This document shows positions 27,381-36,594 of a DNA stretch of 64,000 bases, one piece after another. The DNA lies in contig NZ_MDVN01000001.1 of NCBI RefSeq assembly GCF_002741945.1, positions 186,001 to 250,000 on the forward strand, read 5' to 3'. The notes below the pieces were generated by a model. That model had not been told where the DNA came from and searched no databases. It saw only the letters and a program-made list of their open reading frames with translations. A program made the translations under genes and the position numbers. This stretch comes from Gaetbulibacter sp. 4G1. GTDB taxonomy: Bacteria > Bacteroidota > Bacteroidia > Flavobacteriales > Flavobacteriaceae. Within the stretch, counting starts at the first letter, position 1, and each line of letters opens with the position of its first letter.

Positions 27381-29102
27381 CTATATATTTTGTTTTTTTA
27401 ATTCACTCACAATATAATCACAAGTTCGCCATGACAACGCTAGAATTGTCCATGTTGGGTTTTTGTCTGCTTGTGATACAAAAGGACCTGCGTCAACAAT
27501 AAATACATTATCCGCATCATGCAATTGCTGAAACTTATTGGTCACTGATTTTTTGGGATCATCACCCATTCTTGTTGTCCCTACTTCATGAATAATTCTG
27601 CCAGGGGTTTCCAACCCATACTCCTGATCTTCAGTTGGCCTATCTCCTAACACATGCCCCCCCATACCATCAGTAATTTCTTCGAATGTATCATGCATAT
27701 GCTTTGCTTGTAATTTTTCATGCTTACTCCACTTGTAATGAAACTTTAACACTGGAATACCCCATTCATCAACCACATTAGAATCTATTTCACAATAATT
27801 ACTCTCCATGGCAATACTCTCTCCTCGGCCTGCTAGCCAAATTAAAGATCCATAAAGTTTTTTAATGTCTTTTCTTAACTCATCGCCATAACCTCCAACT
27901 TTACCTCCAATAAACTCATTCAACATATTAGTATTAAAGCCAAAACCATAGGCAGGCATACCCAAACCTCCTCCTACTTCAATATGGTAACCTCTAGGGA
28001 AATTCAATTTTTTATGATTACCCCACCAAGGCGAATAGACATGCATTCCTCCAACACCATCTTCATTATATATCTCTCTATTCATTAATTGAGGAATAAA
28101 AGCTACTCTACTAGCGCCTGTTGAATCATGCAAATATTTACCTACTAATCCACTACTATTTCCCAAGCCATCTCTATGTACTTTGCTTTTAGAATTAAGT
28201 AAAATTCTAGCAGAACTACATGCTGAAGCTGCTAAAACAACAACTTTGGCATTTAATTTATATTCTTTTCTGTCTATTTTATTAATAAAAATAACTCCTG
28301 TGGCTTTACCAGAATCATTTGTAACTACTTCTCTAACCATTGAATCTGTATAAAGCTTTATTTGCCCTCCAGATTTTTGAGCTGGAAATATTAAACATGA
28401 ACCTGAAGAAAAGTCAGCGTAAGCACTACATGATCTATTGCATTGTCCACAATAAAAACATACTCCCCTATTTTCATTAATTGGCTTAGTTAATATTGAC
28501 ATACGCGATGGATATACAGGTACATTAGCTTTTCGAGCCCCTTTAATGTAATACATTTCGTGCAGCCTTGGTTTAGGTGCAGGTAAAAAGTATCCATCAG
28601 GGTCATTTGGCAAATTTTCATTACTTCCAAAAACACCTATAAGCTTATCTACTTTATCATAATATGGCTTAACGTCATCATAAGAAATTGGCCAATCATC
28701 ACCTAGGCCATCTATACTTTTCCTTTTAAAGTCTAAAGGCCCAAATCTTAAAGAAATTCTTCCCCAATGGTTAGTTCTACCACCAAGCATTCTAGATCTA
28801 AACCAGTCAAATTTTGTTCCTTGTTTTTTGGTATAGGGTTCTCCTTCAATTTCCCAGCCACCATAAGCAGCATCAAAATCACCAAAAGGTCTAGTAGATC
28901 CAGCTCCTCGTCTTGGAGATTCATAAGGCCACCTTAGTTGTGTGCGTGTATTAGGATCAGCTGGATCAAAAAATGGTCCAGCTTCTATAACTGCTATATT
29001 TAAACCAGCCTCTGAAAGTATTTTAGTAGCCATTCCTCCTCCGGCTCCAGAGCCAACAATAATAACATCAAAAGTTTCTGGTGATTCTTTTATTTGCATC
29101 AC
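27381..29102 (-). CDS. GMC-family FAD sugar dehydrogenase with Cys-rich (probable Fe-S) motif
   Basis: A 573-residue flavoprotein without a signal peptide. The FAD motif DVIIVGSGAGGGMATKILS is at about 12-30, MLGGRTNHWGRISLRF at about 105-120, and the C-terminal GMC region contains GTTRMGDDPKKSV and QADKNPTWTILALS. Cysteines at about 215, 218, 221 and 225 (CFYCGQCNRSC) fit an iron-sulfur cluster like that of FAD-dependent glucose dehydrogenase alpha subunits. It likely oxidises a ring hydroxyl (C3 is suggested by the DUF1080 neighbour) and is exported with the subunit-3-like partner encoded 11 bp downstream. No multihaem cytochrome subunit is encoded next to it, so its electron acceptor is open. 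A second in-frame ATG directly follows the first. Confidence 0.88.
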   Translation of the reverse strand: MMQIKESPETFDVIIVGSGAGGGMATKILSEAGLNIAVIEAGPFFDPADPNTRTQLRWPYESPRRGAGSTRPFGDFDAAYGGWEIEGEPYTKKQGTKFDWFRSRMLGGRTNHWGRISLRFGPLDFKRKSIDGLGDDWPISYDDVKPYYDKVDKLIGVFGSNENLPNDPDGYFLPAPKPRLHEMYYIKGARKANVPVYPSRMSILTKPINENRGVCFYCGQCNRSCSAYADFSSGSCLIFPAQKSGGQIKLYTDSMVREVVTNDSGKATGVIFINKIDRKEYKLNAKVVVLAASACSSARILLNSKSKVHRDGLGNSSGLVGKYLHDSTGASRVAFIPQLMNREIYNEDGVGGMHVYSPWWGNHKKLNFPRGYHIEVGGGLGMPAYGFGFNTNMLNEFIGGKVGGYGDELRKDIKKLYGSLIWLAGRGESIAMESNYCEIDSNVVDEWGIPVLKFHYKWSKHEKLQAKHMHDTFEEITDGMGGHVLGDRPTEDQEYGLETPGRIIHEVGTTRMGDDPKKSVTNKFQQLHDADNVFIVDAGPFVSQADKNPTWTILALSWRTCDYIVSELKKQNI

Positions 29103-29124
29103 TCTTTGATTGAATAATAATTAA

Positions 29125-30177
29125 TTAAAGACCTAATATTTGTTTCAATTGTTCCTTATCTGTTTCGTTTCCTGCAAAATCATCAAAACTCCTTTCGGCT
29201 GCTTCAATAATATGCTTCTGTATAAAAGGAGCTCCTTCTCTTGCCCCTTGGTCAGAAGATTTTATACAGCACTCCCATTCCATAACTGCCCAAACATTAC
29301 AGTCGTATTTTGTTAGTTTTGAAAATATACTTTTAAAATCTACCTGCCCGTCTCCCAATGATCTAAAACGTCCTGCTCTATCTTTCCAATCAGCATATCC
29401 TCCATAAACACCTTGCTTACCTGTAGGGTTAAATTCGGCATCTTTTACATGAAATGCTTTAATGTGTTCATGGTAAAAATCAATAAAAGCCAAATAATCT
29501 AATTGTTGTAATACAAAATGTGATGGATCATACAGAATATTAACTCGTTTATGATTTCCTGTTGCTTCTAAGAAGCGTTCAAAAGAAATTCCATCGTGTA
29601 AATCTTCACCAGGATGAATCTCATAGCATACATCTACACCAATTTCATCAAAATGATTTAAAATAGGAATCCAGCGGTTAGCCAATTCCTTAAAACCCAT
29701 TTCTACCAATCCATTAGGGCGTTGTGGCCATGGATACATGGTGTGCCACATTAAAGCTCCTGAAAATGTGGCATGAGAATTTAATCCTAACTTACTACTT
29801 GCCGTTCCAGACTTTTTTACAAAATCTATAGCCCATTCTGTTCTAGCCTTTGGGTTTTTTCTAACTGATTCTGGTGCAAAACCGTCAAACATCACATCAT
29901 AAGCTGGATTTACTGCCACTAATTGACCTTGTAAATGAGTTGACAACTCCGTTATTTCTAAACCATACGATTCTACTTTGCCTTTTAACTCATCGCAATA
30001 AGTTTGACTTTCTGCCGCCTTATCAATATCAATTAAGCTAGATTCCCATGTAGGTATTTGTATTCCTTTATACCCTAAATCTGAAGCCCATTTACACATC
30101 CCTTCCAGAGAATTAAATGGAGCTTCACTTCCAGCAAATTGTGCTAAAAAAACAGCAGGTCCTTTTATTGTTTTCAT
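29125..30177 (-). CDS. Sugar phosphate isomerase/epimerase-like TIM barrel
   Basis: A 350-residue protein without signal peptide, of the xylose-isomerase-like AP-endonuclease-2 fold. Candidate divalent-metal ligands are visible as Glu in VCYEIHPGED, Asp in ILYDPSHFV, His in KAFHVKDAEF and Glu in AVMEWEC. It lies 22 bp upstream of the GMC gene and 71 bp after a Gfo/Idh oxidoreductase. In such clusters these enzymes isomerise or epimerise free keto sugars. A role on 3-keto-hexoses released by the DUF1080 enzyme is inferred, not shown. Being cytoplasmic, it would act after uptake by the MFS carrier of the same cluster. Confidence 0.82.
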   Translation of the reverse strand: MKTIKGPAVFLAQFAGSEAPFNSLEGMCKWASDLGYKGIQIPTWESSLIDIDKAAESQTYCDELKGKVESYGLEITELSTHLQGQLVAVNPAYDVMFDGFAPESVRKNPKARTEWAIDFVKKSGTASSKLGLNSHATFSGALMWHTMYPWPQRPNGLVEMGFKELANRWIPILNHFDEIGVDVCYEIHPGEDLHDGISFERFLEATGNHKRVNILYDPSHFVLQQLDYLAFIDFYHEHIKAFHVKDAEFNPTGKQGVYGGYADWKDRAGRFRSLGDGQVDFKSIFSKLTKYDCNVWAVMEWECCIKSSDQGAREGAPFIQKHIIEAAERSFDDFAGNETDKEQLKQILGL

Positions 30178-30248
30178 CTATTATTTTATTTTTAATTGGG
30201 CTAGATCAACTTGCTAATTATCATAGCAAATTTCATGTTTTTATTTTT

Positions 30249-31382
30249 CTATATATCTAGCCAAACATTACCTGATTTATGAGATTCAACACATTTTTCT
30301 ATAAATTTCATACCTCGAACACCATCATTCATTGTTGGATACTCCCCACTATCATAGGCTTGCTTTCTAATTGCTTTTGCTACACCATAATAAATATTAC
30401 CCATTGAATCAAATATACCTTCAGGGTGCCCTGGTGGTAATTTAGTTCCATCTAGTGAGACTTCACCATTATAAGCATGACCTGGCTTTAATACTTGTAA
30501 AGGTTTATCATCTGTTAAATAATACAGATAATTCGGATTTTCTTGCTTCCAGTTAAAACCTCCTTTTGTTCCGTAAATTTTTACTTCTAGTCCATTTTCT
30601 TCACCTGTAGCAATTTGGCTTGAACGTATAACTCCTTTTACATATTCTGAAAAACGTACAAGTATAGTTCCATCTACATCTAATTGATTGTCTTCGTATC
30701 TTGTATTAAGGTCTGCTAAAACAGATTTAACTTCTAATCCTGTTAAATATTCTGCCATATTAAAAGCATGCGTTCCAATATCTCCAACACAGCTACTTAT
30801 TCCTGCTTTTTTAGGGTCTAAACGCCAAATTGTTTTTCGTAGTTCTTTATCTAATAGTATAGGGTTTATCCATCCTTGATAATACTGAACATCAACTTTA
30901 TGTACTTCTCCTATTATACCAGATTGAATCATTTCGCGCATTTGACGAATCATAGGGTAGCCTGTATATGTGTATGTTACAGCAAAAATCGTATTAGATT
31001 TCTCAAGCGCGTTTTCTAAAATTTTAGCTTCAGCAAGTGTGGTAGTTAATGGTTTTTCACATATAACGTGGAATCCGTTCTCAATCAATTTTTTTGCCAT
31101 AGGGAAATGCAAAAAATTTGGAGTAAGAACAGAAACCACTTCTATTCTTTCGGACTCTGGAAGTTTTAATTCTTCTTCAATAAACGTATCAAAATCAATA
31201 TAAATACGGTTTTCTGACAATCCCAATTTTTGCGCAAAACTTAAATTATCTTCCCAATTGGGGTTAAACACACCTCCTATAATTTCATATTTATCGTACA
31301 TTGACGAGGCTACTCTGTGTAATACACCTATAAGCGAATCTCCGCCACCGCCAAGTATTCCTAATTTAATTTTTTCTGACAT
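30249..31382 (-). CDS. Gfo/Idh/MocA family NAD(P)-dependent oxidoreductase (cytoplasmic)
   Basis: A 377-residue protein with an N-terminal Rossmann motif (KLGILGGGGDSLIGVLHR, about 5-22) and the catalytic Lys motif CEKPLTTTLAEAK (about 110-122). A GDIGTHAFNMAEYLTG segment carries the usual Asp/His pair. No signal peptide is present. Family members oxidise or reduce sugar hydroxyl or keto groups with NAD(P). Next to DUF1080, GMC and TIM-barrel isomerase genes it likely interconverts a 3-keto sugar and its parent sugar, or opens a glycoside by C3 oxidation. It follows the MFS gene by 23 bp. The exact substrate is unknown. Confidence 0.87.
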   Translation of the reverse strand: MSEKIKLGILGGGGDSLIGVLHRVASSMYDKYEIIGGVFNPNWEDNLSFAQKLGLSENRIYIDFDTFIEEELKLPESERIEVVSVLTPNFLHFPMAKKLIENGFHVICEKPLTTTLAEAKILENALEKSNTIFAVTYTYTGYPMIRQMREMIQSGIIGEVHKVDVQYYQGWINPILLDKELRKTIWRLDPKKAGISSCVGDIGTHAFNMAEYLTGLEVKSVLADLNTRYEDNQLDVDGTILVRFSEYVKGVIRSSQIATGEENGLEVKIYGTKGGFNWKQENPNYLYYLTDDKPLQVLKPGHAYNGEVSLDGTKLPPGHPEGIFDSMGNIYYGVAKAIRKQAYDSGEYPTMNDGVRGMKFIEKCVESHKSGNVWLDI

Positions 31383-31405
31383 TTTTCTTCTTTTATATTA
31401 GAGAA

Positions 31406-32569
31406 CTATGCTGCTTTTCTTTTTTTCATGTAGATATTTAAGCCTAAAAATGCTACAATTAATATTGCTGGTAAAATAGACATTGTCCTTAAGGCTTCAG
31501 TAGCATTTGCATCGTCCATAAGTTTTCCCATAATTGGTAGCACTATTGAAACCGAAAACATACCAGCTCCGCCCATAATAGAAAGTCCTAAAGCGCCAGT
31601 TTCGGGTAAATATTCAGCAACAAAACCTAACATTGTTGGCCAGAAAAAAGTAACACCTACAGCAAAAACTGCAGCAGCAACAAACGTCATTCCTCCACTA
31701 GTAATAGTTAACAACCAAAGGCCAATAAAAGTAAATATAGCAGAATACAACAGCATACCCGAAGGGCTTAGTTTATGAACTACTTGACCAGCAGACAACC
31801 TACCTAAAGCCATTATTCCATTTATAAAAGCCAAGACTAATAACGGTGCAGCAACCGAAGTTTTTAATAACGACTCAATACGTTGAGTAGTACCTAATTC
31901 TGAAGCAGCGGTAAGAAACATACAAAGCATCATAAATAAGAACAATGGATTTAATATACTTTTAAACATTTTCTTATTACTAATACCTAGTTGCACACGT
32001 TCTGTTACAGGGAATTTTTGCCCAAAAAACATTATACCGTAAATTATTAACGGAATAAATAACGTAGCTACCATTACTTGCCACGGCAATCCCATAACAT
32101 CCATTACCAACCACGCTATTAAAGATCCTATCACAATACCTCCTGGAAACCATACATGAAATCTATTAAGCATTTTGGTTTTACTATCTGGATACATTGA
32201 TGCCACCAATGGGTTTAATGCTGCTTCTACCATTCCATTACCAATACCTACAAATAATGTAGCTATAAAAAGTGAGGTCATAGAATCTGCCATGATTGTC
32301 CATACAATTCCAATAGCATGTGTAAAAAAAGCAATCCAAGTAATTTTTTTAATTCCTAGAAAATCAACTAATGGTCCGCCAATTATCATCGCGATTGTAA
32401 ATCCAAAAAAAGCAGGCGCAAAAGCGTACCCAAGTTGTTCTAAAGTTAATCCAATACCTTCTGGACCAAAAACAGTTTCTAACTTTGCTCTTATAGCAAA
32501 GGTCATAGATGTAGTAATTAAAGCAAGACAGCTTGCTAAAAAAAGCTTGTTTTTATTAATGTTTTCCAT
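31406..32569 (-). CDS. MFS transporter, probable sugar uptake
   Basis: A 387-residue integral membrane protein with about 12 hydrophobic helices. Its N-terminal half contains GGPLVDFLGIKKITW between helices 2 and 3, the place of the MFS signature. GIGNGMVEAALNPLVASMYPD resembles the fucose/glucose/galactose (FHS) branch. The C-terminus is short and basic (MKKRKAA). It lies between an exported isomerase-like lipoprotein (21 bp) and a cytoplasmic oxidoreductase (23 bp), which places it as the inner-membrane carrier for the sugar produced in the periplasm by the cassette. The substrate cannot be read from sequence. Confidence 0.85.
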   Translation of the reverse strand: MENINKNKLFLASCLALITTSMTFAIRAKLETVFGPEGIGLTLEQLGYAFAPAFFGFTIAMIIGGPLVDFLGIKKITWIAFFTHAIGIVWTIMADSMTSLFIATLFVGIGNGMVEAALNPLVASMYPDSKTKMLNRFHVWFPGGIVIGSLIAWLVMDVMGLPWQVMVATLFIPLIIYGIMFFGQKFPVTERVQLGISNKKMFKSILNPLFLFMMLCMFLTAASELGTTQRIESLLKTSVAAPLLVLAFINGIMALGRLSAGQVVHKLSPSGMLLYSAIFTFIGLWLLTITSGGMTFVAAAVFAVGVTFFWPTMLGFVAEYLPETGALGLSIMGGAGMFSVSIVLPIMGKLMDDANATEALRTMSILPAILIVAFLGLNIYMKKRKAA

Positions 32570-32589
32570 TATTATTTGGTTTAGTTAGT

Positions 32590-33555
32590 TTATTTTGAAA
32601 GTTGTTTTCCAACTTGTAATAGCAAATTTTTAGTAGCAATAATACCATCCTTTTCACTCAACCTACTTCCTTCGTATTCTATTCCTATATAACCCGAGTA
32701 CCCTGCATCTTTTACAGTTTGTAGTATTCTTGTGTAATCAATTACTGTTTCATTCCCGTTTTCGTCAAAATCATACGACTTTGCACTTACAGCTTTGGCA
32801 TAAGGCATTAATTCTTTAACTCCTTTATACTTATCATATTCCTCTTCGCAGCCGCCATCTTTATATTTAATGCAAAAATTTCCAAAATCTGGTAACGTCC
32901 CGCAATTAGGCATATTTACTTTTGCCATAACACTTGCTAACCATTGACCATCTGAAGTATAACCTCCATGATTTTCTACCAAGACATTAATGCCTTGAGT
33001 TTGCGCATATTCAGATAACTTTGTTAAACCAACAACTGCCTGATTCATAACTTCATCATAAGTCCCTTCTCCATGGGCATTAACTCTAATAGAATGACAC
33101 CCTAATGCTTTTGCTGCATCCACCCATTTTTTATGGTTCTCTAATGCTGTGTTTAAATGATTTTCATCATTACTTGCCAAATTACCTTCACCATCAATCA
33201 TTATTAATAAATTTTTTACTCCATGCTTTTCACTTTCTGCTTTCAATTTTTTAACTACTTCATCTATACCTAATTCTTCAACTTCCTTTTTATACAAACC
33301 ACTAACATATTCAACAGCCTCAAAACCTAAATTGTGAGCTTCTTTAGCAAAATCAAAAGGGCTTACATCTCCACTTCTAAATTTTTTATGCAAAGACCAT
33401 TGTGCCAAAGAAATTTTAAAAAACATAGGTTGTTCGACTTTTTTAGTTACGACTGTAGCAGATTTTTCTTTAGTTTCTTTACAAGCAAAGGAAACAAGTA
33501 CCAACAATACAATAATTATTTTGGTGTTATTATAAATTGACTGTTTTATATTCAT
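32590..33555 (-). CDS. Exported TIM-barrel isomerase/epimerase-like lipoprotein
   Basis: A 321-residue lipoprotein (lipidation near Cys25, SFAC followed by KETKEK) with a xylose-isomerase-like TIM barrel. Candidate metal-site residues are in LVENHGGYTSD, TLPDFGNFC, AVSAKSYDF and GYIGIEYEG. Export of this fold is unusual outside Bacteroidota and Planctomycetota, where such proteins occur next to DUF1080 genes. It would act on sugars in the periplasm before uptake by the MFS carrier encoded 21 bp downstream. It is the first gene of the left cassette and has a copy of the 20-bp element (33641-33660) about 86 bp upstream of its start. Confidence 0.83.
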   Translation of the reverse strand: MNIKQSIYNNTKIIIVLLVLVSFACKETKEKSATVVTKKVEQPMFFKISLAQWSLHKKFRSGDVSPFDFAKEAHNLGFEAVEYVSGLYKKEVEELGIDEVVKKLKAESEKHGVKNLLIMIDGEGNLASNDENHLNTALENHKKWVDAAKALGCHSIRVNAHGEGTYDEVMNQAVVGLTKLSEYAQTQGINVLVENHGGYTSDGQWLASVMAKVNMPNCGTLPDFGNFCIKYKDGGCEEEYDKYKGVKELMPYAKAVSAKSYDFDENGNETVIDYTRILQTVKDAGYSGYIGIEYEGSRLSEKDGIIATKNLLLQVGKQLSK

Positions 33556-33640
33556 GATTAGTTATTATTTGGTTAAACAAATGAAATCTAGTTAACAACG
33601 TGAATATAAATATTAGAACTTAAAACAATGTGTATTTTTA

Positions 33641-33660
33641 TTCAGTGAAAGAATTTAAAC
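33641..33660 (+). promoter_or_regulatory. 20-bp element, site 1 (left cassette)
   Basis: TTCAGTGAAAGAATTTAAAC matches the site at 34710-34729 at 17 of 20 positions. It lies about 86 bp upstream of the first gene of the left cassette. It shares the TTCA(C/G)TGAAA.AA.TT..AC pattern with the two sites near 58320 and 59055. Candidate operator for the AraC regulator encoded next to it; binding is inferred. Confidence 0.45.
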
Positions 33661-33682
33661 AATTTTTAATCTTTGTATTTTA

Positions 33683-34714
33683 CTAAGAAAACTGATAATT
33701 ATCAATAGTATTTTTTAACCTATACTCATTTGGCGAACATTTTTCATGTTTCTTAAATACTGTTGCAAAATATTGACTTGTTGCAAAACCACACATGTAT
33801 GCCACTTCTGCTATAGTTAAATCTCTATTTTCGAGAAGCATTTTTTTGGACATTTCTAAGCGTTTCATAACCAAATAACGCATTGGCGTTAAGTTAGTTA
33901 ATCTTTTAAAATGATGTGTAAACCTTGTTAATCCTACACCTGCAGACTGAGACATTAACTCTATAGTCCAATTTTCAGTTAAATTATTTTCAAGCTCTTT
34001 AAGAAAGAATTTTACACTTCTTGAACTATCTGTAAGAGACTCATTCAATACAATATCATCAGTATTTAACAAATCAAGTATCAAAATTAACAAGTAGTTA
34101 ATAAGGAGTCTTATTCTTGATGCATTACTTCCTTCCTTATCTGTATCTACAGCTTTATTGATTTGAAGAAAACAATCTCTTATTTTTTTATCTGTCTTTA
34201 AAATAGATTTTTCATTTTGTCTTAAAATTGTGGTAAGCCTAGACAGATCATCAGGAGTTAAAGTAATCCAATCTGGCCAAACCCAATCTTGGTGGGGTCT
34301 ACGAACTCCTAAATCTATAATTACCCAATAAAATTTTCCCATACCTATATTGGGGTTTCCTACTTTATGCGCTTCCCAAGGCCTAGTAATGGTTAAGTAA
34401 TTTGGTTCTAAAACCATTTCTTTATTCTCTTGAGAATAAGGCATCGTTCCAGATTCTAAAAAATGAAACTCAATACCCTCATTTCTATGCCAATCTAACC
34501 CCCAATCTTGTGGTTCATTAGCATCCCAATAACCTATACTATTAAGCCCTAATGTATTTTTATCCAAGCGATCTCCAGGATATGTATGTCTTGCTAATGC
34601 TTTAAATTTTAACTTTTTTCGATTAATAGCATCAACTAATGGTAAACACGTGTCTGCATGATACACTATTCCATTAGCCTCATATGGCTGTATTTTTTGT
34701 ATGTTTATTTTCAC
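33683..34714 (-). CDS. AraC-family transcriptional regulator
   Basis: About 343 residues from the GTG at 34714, or 353 from the ATG at 34744; both are possible. An N-terminal cupin-like sensing domain contains HRNEGIEFHFLESGTMPY and LTITRPWEAHKVG. The C-terminal double HTH (about the last 100 residues) has SAGVGLTRFTHHFKRLTNLTP, and LTIAEVAYMCGFATSQYFATVFKKHEKCSPNEYR as the signature. It sits between the two divergent oxidative cassettes, so it most likely controls both in response to a sugar. A copy of the 20-bp element overlaps its 5' end (34710-34729), which suggests autoregulation and mildly favours the downstream GTG start. Confidence 0.9.
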   Translation of the reverse strand: MKINIQKIQPYEANGIVYHADTCLPLVDAINRKKLKFKALARHTYPGDRLDKNTLGLNSIGYWDANEPQDWGLDWHRNEGIEFHFLESGTMPYSQENKEMVLEPNYLTITRPWEAHKVGNPNIGMGKFYWVIIDLGVRRPHQDWVWPDWITLTPDDLSRLTTILRQNEKSILKTDKKIRDCFLQINKAVDTDKEGSNASRIRLLINYLLILILDLLNTDDIVLNESLTDSSRSVKFFLKELENNLTENWTIELMSQSAGVGLTRFTHHFKRLTNLTPMRYLVMKRLEMSKKMLLENRDLTIAEVAYMCGFATSQYFATVFKKHEKCSPNEYRLKNTIDNYQFS

Positions 34715-34729
34715 TGAAATAATTTGAAC
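34710..34729 (+). promoter_or_regulatory. 20-bp element, site 2 (5' end of the AraC gene)
   Basis: TTCACTGAAATAATTTGAAC resembles sites at 33641-33660 (17/20), 58320-58339 and 59055-59074. It overlaps the start region of the AraC gene and is about 145 bp upstream of the right-cassette GMC gene. Candidate site for autoregulation or divergent control; no binding data can be inferred from sequence alone. Confidence 0.42.
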
Positions 34730-34873
34730 ATTGATATAGCGCAAATTAATTAATTTTCCATGTATTTTAGAATTTAATTATCATTTTCTTCGTTTTAGCT
34801 GATTTGATTATTAAGTTTACTTTAGATTTACCTTATAATTTATATATCAAATAATTCTTCAAATAGTTTTTTA

Positions 34874-36589
34874 ATGAAAAAGACAGAAGTAGCAGAAAAC
34901 CTAAAAACTTATGACGCAATCGTTATAGGAACAGGTATTAGTGGTGGTTGGGCAGCCAAAGAGCTTTGCGAAAAAGGATTAAAAACCTTGGTTCTGGAGC
35001 GTGGTAGAATGGTAACACATATTAAAGATTACCCAACAATGAATAAAGACCCATGGGATTTTGAACTCAGAGGTAGTGTATCGGTTGAAGAAAAAAACAA
35101 ACAGTTAAAGCAAAGTCGTACTGGATATACTACAGCACAACAAAGTAAGCATTGGTTTGTAGACGATTTAAAACACCCATACAATGAAACCAAACGTTTT
35201 GATTGGATGCGTGGTTATCATGTTGGTGGTCGGTCTTTAATGTGGGGCAGACAAAGCTACAGGTTAAGTGATTTAGATTTTGAAGCCAATAAAAAAGATG
35301 GTCATGGAGTAGATTGGCCTATACGTTATAAAGATATAGCACCTTGGTATGATAAAGTTGAAAAATATATTGGAGTAAGCGGAGAAAAATTAGGGCTTTC
35401 CCAACTTCCAGATGGTGTATTTGAACCTCCAATGGAATTAAATTGTGTAGAAGAACATTTAAAAGAAAAGCTTTCAGAGAATTATTCTGATAGACTTTTA
35501 ACGATTGGTAGAACAGCACATATTACAGGTGATAAAAGTCGTGAAGGAAGAAGTAATTGCCAGTTTAGAAATAGATGCATACGTGGTTGTCCTTTTGGTG
35601 CTTATTTTAGTAGTAACTCTTCTACATTACCAGCTGCAGAACGAACTGGCAACATGACTTTAAGAGCAAATTCAATAGTGCATGAAATTATTTATGATGA
35701 TACTTTAAAAAAGGCAACAGGTGTTAAAGTAATAGATGCTGAAACTAAAGAGAGTTTAGTATTTAATGCTGAAATTATTTTTTGCTGTGCGTCAGCTATT
35801 GCATCAGCATCTATTTTGATGCAGTCAAAATCTAAAAGATTTCCTAATGGTTTAGGTAATGACTCTGGAGAATTAGGACATAATATTATGGATCATCATT
35901 TAGGCGCTGGAGCTTCTGGAAAATTAGATGGTTTCAAAGATAAGTATTACAAAGGACGAAGACCAAACGGTATTTATATTCCACGATTTAGAAACTTAGG
36001 TAATAAGGAAACTGAGAAAAAGGAGTTTATAAGAGGTTATGGTTATCAAGGAGGTGCAGGAAGAGGAGACATTTCTGATCATATTGCTGAATTAGGATAT
36101 GGTGCTGAATTAAAAGAAAAAATATTAGAACCAGGTGGTTGGAGAATGGGATTAGGTGGTTTTGGAGAGTGCTTACCAAACCATGATAATAAAATGACTC
36201 TTGATTATGATAAATTAGATGAATGGGGGTTACCTACTGTAACTTTTGATGCCGAATGGAAAGAAAACGAGTTAAAGATGCGTGAAGATATAATTCAACA
36301 AGCATCAGAAATGCTTAAAAAAGCAGGTTTTAAAGACATCAAAACATTCGACAATCGTTATGCTCCAGGAATTGGAATTCATGAAATGGGTACAGCTAGA
36401 ATGGGCAAAGATCCTAAGACTTCTGTTTTAAATAAACATAATCAAATACATGCAGTGCCTAATGTTTATGTTACTGATGGAGCATGCATGACTTCTTCAG
36501 GCTGTCAAAACCCATCATTAACTTATATGGCGTTAACGGCAAGAGCTGCAAATCATGCTGCTGAACAATTCAAAAAAAATAACAGCTAA
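34874..36589 (+). CDS. GMC-family FAD sugar dehydrogenase with CX5CX3C motif
   Basis: A 571-residue flavoprotein lacking a signal peptide. The FAD motif DAIVIGTGISGGWAAKELCE is at about 14-33, HVGGRSLMWGRQSYR at about 116-130, and GTARMGKDPKTSV and GCQNPSLTYMALTARAA lie near the C-terminus. Cysteines at about 229, 235 and 239 (CQFRNRCIRGCPFGAY) match the pattern of the iron-sulfur site in bacterial FAD-glucose dehydrogenase alpha subunits and differ from the spacing in the left-cassette paralog. It presumably oxidises a sugar ring hydroxyl in the periplasm after export with the subunit-3-like protein encoded 5 bp downstream. First gene of the right cassette. Confidence 0.89.
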   Translation: MKKTEVAENLKTYDAIVIGTGISGGWAAKELCEKGLKTLVLERGRMVTHIKDYPTMNKDPWDFELRGSVSVEEKNKQLKQSRTGYTTAQQSKHWFVDDLKHPYNETKRFDWMRGYHVGGRSLMWGRQSYRLSDLDFEANKKDGHGVDWPIRYKDIAPWYDKVEKYIGVSGEKLGLSQLPDGVFEPPMELNCVEEHLKEKLSENYSDRLLTIGRTAHITGDKSREGRSNCQFRNRCIRGCPFGAYFSSNSSTLPAAERTGNMTLRANSIVHEIIYDDTLKKATGVKVIDAETKESLVFNAEIIFCCASAIASASILMQSKSKRFPNGLGNDSGELGHNIMDHHLGAGASGKLDGFKDKYYKGRRPNGIYIPRFRNLGNKETEKKEFIRGYGYQGGAGRGDISDHIAELGYGAELKEKILEPGGWRMGLGGFGECLPNHDNKMTLDYDKLDEWGLPTVTFDAEWKENELKMREDIIQQASEMLKKAGFKDIKTFDNRYAPGIGIHEMGTARMGKDPKTSVLNKHNQIHAVPNVYVTDGACMTSSGCQNPSLTYMALTARAANHAAEQFKKNNS

Positions 36590-36594
36590 TAATT

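Noticed and set aside
30688-31203. Plus-strand frames within the Gfo/Idh gene
   Set aside because: They lie opposite conserved Rossmann and catalytic segments and have no recognisable protein features.
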